DNA from: CAVVFX01 sp963747535
GTDB lineage: Bacteria; Acidobacteriota; Terriglobia; Bryobacterales; Bryobacteraceae
NCBI GenBank assembly: GCA_963747535.1
Contig: CAVVFX010000020.1
Coordinates: 310,001 to 374,000, forward strand
Length of the DNA: 64,000 nucleotides
Reading direction: 5' to 3'
The notes under the pieces were generated by a model. That model ran no database searches. It saw nothing but the letters and a program-made list of their open reading frames with translations, and was not told the DNA's origin. Position numbers and translations under genes: made by a program. Below are positions 55,601 to 64,000 of this stretch, in pieces; within the stretch, counting starts at the first letter, position 1, and every line of letters begins with the position of its first letter.

Positions 55601-55682
55601 ATCGACTTACTTGAGCCTGCGCGAGAGAGATGATTGATACAAAGATGATGCTTATTGGAAGATACCTGCCCTGAGGTCGCAT
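52665..55682 (-). CDS. BamA/TamA-like outer-membrane assembly protein
   Basis: 1005 residues. The signal peptide is about 1-23 (ISIIFVSIISLAQA). Several POTRA domains cover roughly 25-570, with repeated phrases such as VRPELDIQPGPRVEVKAVEA, VTITEGPQWIVDNVDVKG and VTYTITEGNRKFVRRVVTSG. The barrel occupies the C-terminal 430 residues (FSANLSRLNFLGTGDTVSLR, RIGIVSGNISQDRRDNPADP, VDFAYDIN) and ends in the aromatic residue typical of outer-membrane proteins (FSIGQTF). It is longer than E. coli BamA (about 810) and TamA (about 577). First gene of the barrel-SurA-TamB operon. Confidence 0.9.
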   Translation of the reverse strand: MRPQGRYLPISIIFVSIISLAQAQVSRFEGERIAAIQYLPSQTLDPADLAKAQPLKVGGTLHATEVAEAIDRLFATGRFEDIVVEAQPAGDAVIVRFVTSLNFFIGGVNVAGKIVQPPNRGQVSTSTQLSLGTDFRSEDLVAAVESIEHLMKSNGLYEAKTTTAVERDTEAQQLFITLTVKPGKRAKYETPVIKGNRTSSGTALSDSTIVRATGWRTPVIHWWREVTDSRTNEGVLHVQNKLESHDHLIAKVELKDLDYDAQRRRVRPELDIQPGPRVEVKAVEAKVSKRIMKRYVPVFEERAVYDDLLVEGKRNLQDYFQSQGYYDVEVDYRVQPVQNDLETINYVISKGQRYKLVRLIITGNNYFTAGAIRERMFMAPASFTLRHGRYSEAFRRKDEENIANLYKSNGFRDVIVASKVDRDFQSNGRVAVTVTITEGPQWIVDNVDVKGVAEDKLKDLLPKLASESGEPFAELNLVADRDLVLTRYYSDGFPNADFKAEWRPGEKPNHVDVTYTITEGNRKFVRRVVTSGLNVTRQSLIDRDITMKPGDPLSPIQETEIQKTFYDLGIFSRVDTAVQNPDGEEEDHKYVLYNFQEANRYTLSLGIGAQITQIGTPSITSLAAPAGSEGFTPEFSANLSRLNFLGTGDTVSLRGMYSSFEKLGSLSYLQPRFMNVKGRNIRYTLLYDDELNVRTFASRRLEASVQVTQKVSKSITAMIRAAYRRVSVSDVVIPVLLVPQFLQPVRIGIVSGNISQDRRDNPADPHHGMYNTADIGLAGKFFGSQRSFGRILVRNATYYQLTRSLILARQTQFGVIIPFDIPTGLEADQSVPLPERFFSGGADSDRAFPYNEAGPRDIGAPLVTSGPSSQPTGFPLGGNALFFNNVELRFPLIGQNIQGVLFHDMGNVFTSLSDMSLRFTQRNLQDFDYTVHAVGFGLRYKTPVGPIRVDFAYDINPPSFNGFNGTTQQLLQCNPNEPNPSLPYCTPSRQSINHFQFFFSIGQTF

Positions 55683-55795
55683 CCTACCGGTTTCTGTCTT
55701 CGTAAGTTAGCACGTTGGCTTCCTTCGGGAGGGCTCCGGAAGTGCCCTTTCGTACAAGCGGTGCAGCCTCGCGGTTAGTGTTACGTTTAAGCGTG

Positions 55796-56215
55796 ATGAA
55801 CTGGCTGGCGTGGTCGTTGCTTTCTGCTTTTTTTGCTGCGCTTACCGCGATTCTGGCGAAGTTAGGCGTCGCCGGTGTCGATTCCAACTTAGCTACGGCC
55901 GTGAGAACATCTGTGGTCGTTGTGTTCACCTGGGGGCTTGCCTTTGCTCTTCGCCAGCCGACTACCTTTCAAGCGCTATCCGGCAGGAACTGGGTATTTC
56001 TGGTCCTGTCCGGCCTGGCCACCGGCTTTAGTTGGATCTGCTATTTTCATGCGTTGCAGGTCGGCCAGGCATCTCGCGTCGCGCCGGTTGACAAGCTCAG
56101 CGTAGTGCTCGTTATCCTGTTCGGCGCACTGTTCCTTGGTGAAGGGATGACTTGGGGCAAGGCCGCCGGAGGCCTGCTAATTATGGCGGGCGCCATTACT
56201 ATCGCCCTGGCGTAA
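55796..56215 (+). CDS. EamA-family single-domain transporter
   Basis: 139 residues with five hydrophobic helices, which is one EamA domain; usual DMT exporters have two. The opening WLAWSLLSAFFAALTAILAKLGV and the closing GEGMTWGKAAGGLLIMAGAI are family-typical. Proteins of this size occur as dimers. The substrate is unknown. GTG 55793 or ATG 55796 are both possible starts. Confidence 0.87.
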   Translation: MNWLAWSLLSAFFAALTAILAKLGVAGVDSNLATAVRTSVVVVFTWGLAFALRQPTTFQALSGRNWVFLVLSGLATGFSWICYFHALQVGQASRVAPVDKLSVVLVILFGALFLGEGMTWGKAAGGLLIMAGAITIALA

Positions 56216-56236
56216 GACAGATTTCAGCCGCTAACC

Positions 56237-56272
56237 GCGGGGCAGGCCGCGGTCCAAGGTGTCTGAAACTTG
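56237..56272 (+). repeat. 36-base dispersed repeat, copy 2
   Basis: GCGGGGCAGGCCGCGG followed by TCCAAGGTGTCTGAAACTTG, the reverse complement of the element at 24680-24715 with two differences. The rest of the gap to 56443 shows nothing else. Confidence 0.85.
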
Positions 56273-56443
56273 GGCCTTTGCCTCCGCGAGCGAAGTTTGA
56301 CGGCAGTTGCTGGAGAGTCTGTGCTTTTTGTCCTCTCGCTCCACTACGCTTTAAAGGATTAAGCCCCTCGTACCCTGGATCAGGTACCCCGGGCGGCACA
56401 CCTTTGCGCGCAAACTCCGCGCATGCGGGATAGAATGCATGTG

Positions 56444-57685
56444 ATGCAACGTCGCGCTTTTTTCAAATCACTCGCCGTCACCTCCGCCGCCGCAGGGATG
56501 GCTCACATGCCGCGGCTTCAAGCCTCTCCGGGCAAAATGAAGATCACCCGCGTGCGCGCCTACGAACCCCCCAACCCGAATCCGCTCTTCAATCAGAGCG
56601 ACATGGTCGTCACTATCGAAACCGACGCCGGCATTACAGGCATTGGAGAAGGCGGCTCGAAGGACACGCTGTCCCAGAGCGCCGGCCGGTTAATTGGCAG
56701 AGACCCGCAGTACATCGAGCGTCTCTGGCAGGATATGAATCGCGCCTTCTTTTATCCCGCCGGCCGCGAGAAGACCGACGGCATCGGCGCGCTCGATCTG
56801 GCACTATGGGATATCAAGGGCAAGGCCCTCGGTCTCCCGGTACACGCAGTGCTGGGCGGTATGGTGCGCAACTTCTGCGAGTGCTACAACACCGCCGGCC
56901 AGATCCCCGGGATCAAGCCCGGCATGAGCGTTAAGGAGCGCGCGCAGCTTACGATCGGAGCAGGATATCGCGCCTTCCGGATGGGCGCCGCGGATGCGCC
57001 TGCCAACGGCCCCTTCAATATTCACGAGAGAGTCAATCAGCTTTACCTCGATTGCGTTCAGGCGCGCGAGGGCGTCGGCAAGAATGGCGACTGGTGCGTC
57101 GATTTCCACCAGCGCTTCGACCTTAACGACGCCGTCCGCGGCGCCGATATGATCAAGGACCTGGCGCCCTACTTCATCGAGGACCCGGTCCGCACCGAAG
57201 CCTTTCTGCAGGATATTCCGATCCTGCGCCGCATGGTCAAAGTTCCGATTGCCGCGGGCGAAGAGTGGGGCAACCGCTGGGACTTCAACCGTCTGGTGGA
57301 GAATCACGATCTCGACTACATTCGCGCTACGCTACCCAACGTCGGCGGCATCACCGAGATGCTGAAGATCATGGCGATTTGCGAAACCCATTTCGTCGGT
57401 ATCATCCCGCACTTCACCGGACCGATCGCCACCGCGGCGCTGGTCAACACGCTGGGCACCTTCTCAGGACCGGTCCTCATGGAGTATAACTACCAGGGGC
57501 GCACGCTGACGCACCTCCCGGTGTGCCTCGACTTCAAGGAAGGCAAGCTTTATCCGAACGATCGTCCCGGCTTGGGTGTCGAAGTGGATTTTAAAGCGGT
57601 GAAACAGGTGATGGAAGTAACTCAACCGGTGACCGCGCGAGCCCAAACCTACTTCCGCCCCGACGGCTCCATCACCAACTGGTAA
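56444..57685 (+). CDS. Enolase-superfamily (mandelate racemase-like) protein
   Basis: 413 residues with a twin-arginine-like signal (MQRRAFFKSLAVTSAAAGMA). The MR/MLE capping domain has VVTIETDAGITGIGEGG. The barrel has GALDLALWDIKGKALGLPVH, WCVDFHQRFDLNDA with the first metal Asp, PYFIEDPVRTE and VPIAAGEEWGNRWDF with Glu ligands, and PHFTGPIATAA with a possible catalytic His. This looks like a sugar-acid dehydratase type such as galactonate dehydratase (inference). ATG 56444 fits the signal peptide. Confidence 0.85.
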   Translation: MQRRAFFKSLAVTSAAAGMAHMPRLQASPGKMKITRVRAYEPPNPNPLFNQSDMVVTIETDAGITGIGEGGSKDTLSQSAGRLIGRDPQYIERLWQDMNRAFFYPAGREKTDGIGALDLALWDIKGKALGLPVHAVLGGMVRNFCECYNTAGQIPGIKPGMSVKERAQLTIGAGYRAFRMGAADAPANGPFNIHERVNQLYLDCVQAREGVGKNGDWCVDFHQRFDLNDAVRGADMIKDLAPYFIEDPVRTEAFLQDIPILRRMVKVPIAAGEEWGNRWDFNRLVENHDLDYIRATLPNVGGITEMLKIMAICETHFVGIIPHFTGPIATAALVNTLGTFSGPVLMEYNYQGRTLTHLPVCLDFKEGKLYPNDRPGLGVEVDFKAVKQVMEVTQPVTARAQTYFRPDGSITNW

Positions 57686-57721
57686 CCAAGTTAGATGACC
57701 GTCACGCAGATTGCGCACCCC

Positions 57722-57749
57722 GGCAGACCACAAAAAACGATGGTCTGCC
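57722..57749 (-). repeat. REP-like palindrome, copy J, at the glutaminase start
   Basis: Perfect arms GGCAGACCA...TGGTCTGCC in inverted orientation, without the GGCTGC hairpin. On the plus strand it carries ATGGTC, in frame with the following gene. Confidence 0.93.
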
Positions 57750-59812
57750 GTATGGCGGGTTTCTGTGCCTTTCTCGCGCTGTCGAGCATCGCACAGGCCC
57801 AGCCATTCCGTCCCCCGGCTGTCCCCCTCATCACTCACGATCCTTATTTCAGCGTATGGTCCATGTCCGATCATCTCAACGACGAAGCTACCCGGCACTG
57901 GACCGGGAAGAACAATAGCATCACGGCGTTCGTCCGTATCGACGGCAAACCTTACCAGGTCATCGGACGCGAGCATCCCAATACCGCGACGCTGAAGCAG
58001 ACCCAGGTGGAAGTTCTGCCGACCCGCACCATTTACGGCTTCAGCGGCTCGGGCATCAAGCTCAATCTGACGTTCCTCACTCCCGCGCTCCCCGACGACC
58101 TCGACGTGCTCTCACGTCCGGTCACCTATATCGACTGGACGGTGGCATCGAGCGACGGCGAGCCCCACTCCATCCAACTTTACTTCGAAGCCTCGAACGA
58201 ACTGGTGGTGAATACGCCAGATCAACCCGTCGTCTGGTCGCGCTACCTCATCGACGGTGAACCTGTTCTGCGGCTGGGATCGAAAGATCAGCCGGTGCTC
58301 GGCAAGCGTGGCGACGATCTTCGTATCGACTGGGGTTACCTCTACCTCATGGCCGACCGTCATGGGGGACTCACCTCGCAGGCCGCACAACATGCCGAGA
58401 CTCTGTCGACGTTTCTCGGTTCTGGAAAACTGAGTGACTCTGACGACCTGTCAGAGCGCATGCCCCCTCGTCGTGGCTTGGGAGGCGGGATCGCCGTTTC
58501 ACTCGACCTCGGACCTGTTACCGCTCCCGTAACGCGCTATCTCCTGCTCGCCTATGACGACATCTACTCCATTGAGTACTTCCAGCGGCATGAGCGTGCC
58601 TGGTGGCGTAGAAATGGCGCCGAGGTCAACGACCTGTTGCGCAGTGCCCGCCATGATCACGACTCACTGCTCGCGCGCAGCAAGTCCTTCGACGAAGAAT
58701 TGATGGCTGACCTCCGCAAAGCCGGCGGTGAGCATTACGCGCGTCTCGCGGCGCTGGCCTATCGCGAGGCTATCGCCGCCCATAAACTTGTGGCCGATGT
58801 CGACGGCACAGCCATGTTTTTCCCCAAGGAGAATTTCAGCAATGGCTGCATCGCTACGGTCGACGTCATCTATCCCAGCGCGCCCTTCACGCTTCTCTTC
58901 AGCCCCGCGCTGATCAAGGCGCAACTCCGTCCGGTGCTCCAGTATGCCAGTATGTCGCGGTGGCGCTGGCCCTTCGCGCCGCACGATCTCGGCACTTATC
59001 CCTGGGCCAACGGGCAAGTCTACGGCGGCGCAGAGCGTACTGAAGAGAATCAGATGCCGGTCGAAGAGAGCGGCAACATGCTGATCATGCTGGCGGCTCT
59101 CGCGCAAGTCGAAGGCAATGCCGACTTCTCTGCAGCGTACTGGCCACAACTCACCAAGTGGGCGGATTACTTACTCGAGAAGGGCCTCGATCCGGAGAAT
59201 CAGCTTTCGACCGACGACTTCGCCGGGCACCTCGCACACAACGCCAATCTCTCCATCAAAGCGATCATCGCGCTAGGTGCATACGGACGGCTCTGCGAAA
59301 TGACCGGCCGCAAACAGGAGGCCGCGCGCTATCGCGCAAAAGCGGAGGAGTTCGCGAAGAAGTGGATGGAGATGGGCAACGACGGCGATCACTATCGCCT
59401 CGCCTTCGACAAGCCTGGCACCTGGAGCCAGAAGTACAATCTCGTCTGGGACAAACTGCTCAAGCTGAATCTCTTCCCCGCCGGCGTCACGCGCAAAGAG
59501 ATTGCGTTCTACGAGACAAGGGAGAACAAGTTCGGCTTGCCGCTCGACAATCGCAAAGACTATACCAAGCTCGACTGGCTGATCTGGACCGCGACGCTGG
59601 CGGACAATCAGAAGGATTTCGAAAAGATCGCGGATCCCGGCTACAAGTTCGCCGATGAAACGCCGACGCGAGTTCCGTTGAGCGACTGGTATGACACCGT
59701 CACCGGCAAGCAGCAAGGCTTTCAGGCGCGCTCGGTGGTCGGTGGCATCTTCATCAAGATGCTGGACGATCCGGCGATGTGGAAGAAGTACTCTCAACGG
59801 GGACAAAAATAG
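57740..59812 (+). CDS. DUF4965/GtaA-type glutaminase-like exported protein
   Basis: 690 residues from the ATG inside REP copy J (57740); alternatives are ATG 57695 and ATG 57752. The start MVCRMAGFCAFLALSSIAQA then makes a good signal peptide. The family signs are PPAVPLITHDPYFSVWSMSD, the DUF5127-like beta region (VDWT/IDWTVASSDG), and the DUF4965 (alpha/alpha) barrel with MPVEESGNMLIMLAALAQVE and KYNLVWDKLLKLNLFP. Such proteins are called glutaminase A in fungi, but bacterial members are of unproven activity. It overlaps the next gene by 1 base. Confidence 0.83.
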   Translation: MVCRMAGFCAFLALSSIAQAQPFRPPAVPLITHDPYFSVWSMSDHLNDEATRHWTGKNNSITAFVRIDGKPYQVIGREHPNTATLKQTQVEVLPTRTIYGFSGSGIKLNLTFLTPALPDDLDVLSRPVTYIDWTVASSDGEPHSIQLYFEASNELVVNTPDQPVVWSRYLIDGEPVLRLGSKDQPVLGKRGDDLRIDWGYLYLMADRHGGLTSQAAQHAETLSTFLGSGKLSDSDDLSERMPPRRGLGGGIAVSLDLGPVTAPVTRYLLLAYDDIYSIEYFQRHERAWWRRNGAEVNDLLRSARHDHDSLLARSKSFDEELMADLRKAGGEHYARLAALAYREAIAAHKLVADVDGTAMFFPKENFSNGCIATVDVIYPSAPFTLLFSPALIKAQLRPVLQYASMSRWRWPFAPHDLGTYPWANGQVYGGAERTEENQMPVEESGNMLIMLAALAQVEGNADFSAAYWPQLTKWADYLLEKGLDPENQLSTDDFAGHLAHNANLSIKAIIALGAYGRLCEMTGRKQEAARYRAKAEEFAKKWMEMGNDGDHYRLAFDKPGTWSQKYNLVWDKLLKLNLFPAGVTRKEIAFYETRENKFGLPLDNRKDYTKLDWLIWTATLADNQKDFEKIADPGYKFADETPTRVPLSDWYDTVTGKQQGFQARSVVGGIFIKMLDDPAMWKKYSQRGQK

Positions 59813-60783
59813 TGAGATTCCAGTCTGCGATTTGGCCCGTCGCGGTGCTGATCGCCACGGGTTGCGGCAACCCTGCGGCGACGGAGAAGAAGCAATATTT
59901 TGTCGCGTTCAGCCAGTGCAACAATGCCGAACCCTACCGCGCCGCGCAGAACGCGCTGATGCAGAAGCTGTTCAATGAAGCCGGCGACGTCAAGCTGGTC
60001 ATCGCCGACGCGCAGCAGGATAACAGCAAACAGGTCGCGCAGGTTGAGACCTTCATTCGCCAGAAACCCGACCTGCTGATCGTAGCGCCGAATGAACGGG
60101 CCGCCCTGACCGCGATCATGGGCCAGGCGATGGAAGCTAAGATCCCGACCATCTGCCTCGAACGCGACATCCTGCAGCCCAACTACACCAGCTATGTGCA
60201 CAGCGACAATCTTGCGATTGGCCGTCTCGCGGGCCAGTACATTGTCGATCAGCTCCAGAAGAAGAACGGCAAGCCCGCGGGCAACGTCGTACAGATGCGC
60301 GGGCTCCTGGGCGTGGAGGGTGAGATCAAACGCGATGCCGGCGCTAAAGAGATCTTCGCCAAATATCCCCGGATCAGGATTGTTGCCGAACCCGTCGCCG
60401 ACTGGATCCAGGCGAAAGCCAAGGACCGTATGACCGAAGTTCTCCGTTCCCAACCGAAGATCGACATCGTGTACGGCCACAATGATCCGATGGCGATCGG
60501 CGCCTATCTTGCGGCCAAGGAACTGGGCCGCGATAAGGAAATGATATTCGTCGGCGTCGACGGACTGGGCGGACCTGCGGGTGGTATCAAGAAAGTGATC
60601 GACGGAGTCCTGGGAGCGACCTTCGTTTATCCGCTATGCGTCGATAAGACTGTTGAAATCGGGCTCAAAATGCTCCGCGATCCGGCGTTCAAACCCGATA
60701 AAGACGTGCAGATCCCATCCGTCATGGTGACGCCGGATGTGGCTCCGGACCTCTATAAGAAGCTGACTGTAGAAGGTCCGTGA
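59812..60783 (+). CDS. Sugar-binding periplasmic lipoprotein
   Basis: 323 residues from GTG 59812, whose first base is the last base of the preceding TAG. The signal VAVLIATGCGN has a lipobox-like Cys. The Peripla_BP_4 fold (RbsB-like) has YFVAFSQCNNAEPYRAAQNA, then LLIVAPNERAALTAI and DIVYGHNDPMAIGAYLAAKE. It probably binds a sugar for an ABC importer, but no permease or ATPase follows. Translational coupling to the glutaminase-like gene suggests a joint role in substrate use. Confidence 0.86.
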   Translation: MRFQSAIWPVAVLIATGCGNPAATEKKQYFVAFSQCNNAEPYRAAQNALMQKLFNEAGDVKLVIADAQQDNSKQVAQVETFIRQKPDLLIVAPNERAALTAIMGQAMEAKIPTICLERDILQPNYTSYVHSDNLAIGRLAGQYIVDQLQKKNGKPAGNVVQMRGLLGVEGEIKRDAGAKEIFAKYPRIRIVAEPVADWIQAKAKDRMTEVLRSQPKIDIVYGHNDPMAIGAYLAAKELGRDKEMIFVGVDGLGGPAGGIKKVIDGVLGATFVYPLCVDKTVEIGLKMLRDPAFKPDKDVQIPSVMVTPDVAPDLYKKLTVEGP

Positions 60784-60886
60784 CTGTCGTGGATCGCCGC
60801 GACGGTTTACATTTGGTGACGTCGGACCAGCCCCGTTATCAGGAAGTTCTGCGAACTCGCGGCCCCTCTGCGGCGTACTCATCACC

Positions 60887-63349
<2,463 letters not shown>

Positions 63350-63430
63350 TTTTGCGACGGCGTACCCCCATTACTGGACCGCGCCCAATATATGAGATAA
63401 ACAGCTCCGATAGTATCGATTGGGAGTATA

Positions 63431-63478
63431 CTCGGTCCAGGTCCTGGATGGAAAGTGGAAATCCACGGCCCGAAAGGA
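63431..63478 (+). promoter_or_regulatory. Structured leader before the last gene
   Basis: GTCCT (about 63441-63445) can pair with AGGAC (about 63475-63479), enclosing the hairpin GTGG-AAAT-CCAC. The outer right arm overlaps the AAAGGA ribosome-binding site of the next gene, so folding would hide it. I cannot match it to a known riboswitch. Confidence 0.35.
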
Positions 63479-63485
63479 CATCGAA

Positions 63486-64000
63486 GTGAGGATATCGAGT
63501 ATTAGTATGGCCCTTCTGGCGCTGGCGTTGGGGGGCAGTCTCAGCGCTTCACAGTTGCAGACATTCGAAATCTATAGCACCGCAAGTCCGTTTTCCTCCA
63601 CAGGGGGAACCTTGAACGACGGCGGATCCTACTCTGGGACTTTCACACTGGACGTGAGTCAGATACCTTCTCTCTCCAATGGGGGATCGTTCTCCTTGTC
63701 CAGTTGGGACATCACCTTAACTGCGGGAACTTTGTTTGGCGCCCAGCAATACTCTTCCTCCTTGCCCGGACAAAGCGCGACCTTTGAAATTCATGAGGAA
63801 TCGGTCGCCTCCCTCCCTGTGGATCTTGATGTTATCTATTTCTTCGCCCCCAACGACACCTCCATCTTCTCCCTAGTATTCGTAGAGCCCAACGGCACCT
63901 TCTCCGGTGGAATCATCCAGGAGGCTAAACAATCGAAAAGCAAGAAGGCGCGCACTGACACCTCCGGCTCCGCCATGGCTCTCGACCCGGCGCAAATGGC
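63486..64000 (+). CDS. Ser/Gly/Thr-rich secreted protein, partial
   Basis: From GTG 63486 the frame stays open to the window end (171 codons). AAAGGA lies about 8 bases before the start. The signal peptide is about 1-21 (MALLALALGGSLSA) and the mature part is rich in Ser, Thr, Gly and Phe (GGTLNDGGSYSGTFTLDVSQ). The style is that of PEP-CTERM-type extracellular proteins, but the sorting signal, if any, would lie beyond the window. Confidence 0.7.
   Translation, partial: MRISSISMALLALALGGSLSASQLQTFEIYSTASPFSSTGGTLNDGGSYSGTFTLDVSQIPSLSNGGSFSLSSWDITLTAGTLFGAQQYSSSLPGQSATFEIHEESVASLPVDLDVIYFFAPNDTSIFSLVFVEPNGTFSGGIIQEAKQSKSKKARTDTSGSAMALDPAQM

Overview
The window looks like chromosomal DNA of an Acidobacteriota member close to Bryobacterales/Solibacter. 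The basis is family content: a secreted hydrolase with a C-terminal domain resembling the Solibacter TIGR03437 family, an ADOP-type MacB/FtsX permease, twin-arginine-like MocA and enolase-superfamily proteins, a protein with the GPRTxEGK motif, many dispersed palindromes and high GC. This is inference from remembered families, not a search. I saw no rRNA, tRNA, transposase or integrase gene.

Layout. 1-5.3 kb: lytic transglycosylase, mobA, an Mla-type ABC ATPase, a probable 54-residue selenoprotein read through an in-frame TGA (2441-2605, minus), a GxxExxY remnant, a DHH phosphoesterase and an MtaB-like radical-SAM enzyme. 5.4-9.3 kb: secreted glycoside hydrolase and MocA oxidoreductase. 9.5-12.2 kb: a MarR-headed minus-strand operon (hydrolase-like protein, small membrane protein, MFS exporter). 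13.1-21.3 kb: a basic H1-like protein, then a tightly overlapping eight-gene operon ending in DUF4129, DUF4350, MoxR and DUF58 genes. 21.8-26 kb: secreted protein, amidohydrolase, beta-lactamase-like hydrolase. 26.1-35.3 kb: type I-C CRISPR-Cas (cas3-cas5-cas8c-cas7-cas4-cas1-cas2) with a 22-repeat array. 35.8-37.4 kb: GPRTxEGK protein and a terminase-like ATPase. 37.5-47 kb: KdpDE pair, sugar isomerase-like protein, MDR reductase, lysozyme-like protein, lactonase, CorC/HlyC protein, PrmA, PilZ protein. 47.2-55.7 kb: BamA/TamA-like barrel, SurA-like chaperone and TamB-like giant in one overlapping operon. 55.8-64 kb: EamA transporter, enolase-superfamily protein, DUF4965-type glutaminase, sugar-binding lipoprotein, ADOP permease, and the start of a Ser/Gly-rich secreted protein.

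Two window-wide features matter most. First, a REP-like palindrome (arms GGCAGACCA/TGGTCTGCC, usually followed by a GGCTGC-GCA-GCAGCC hairpin) occurs at least ten times. Four copies lie inside or at the edge of open reading frames: the MtaB C-terminus, the DUF4350 N-terminus, the Cas4 N-terminus and the glutaminase start region. Second, all the frameshifts I can see in recognisable genes fall in the CRISPR effector genes cas5, cas8c and cas7, while cas3, cas4, cas1 and cas2 are open. The array mixes 32- and 33-nt repeats. This is either real decay of the effector with adaptation retained, or a locally poor assembly.
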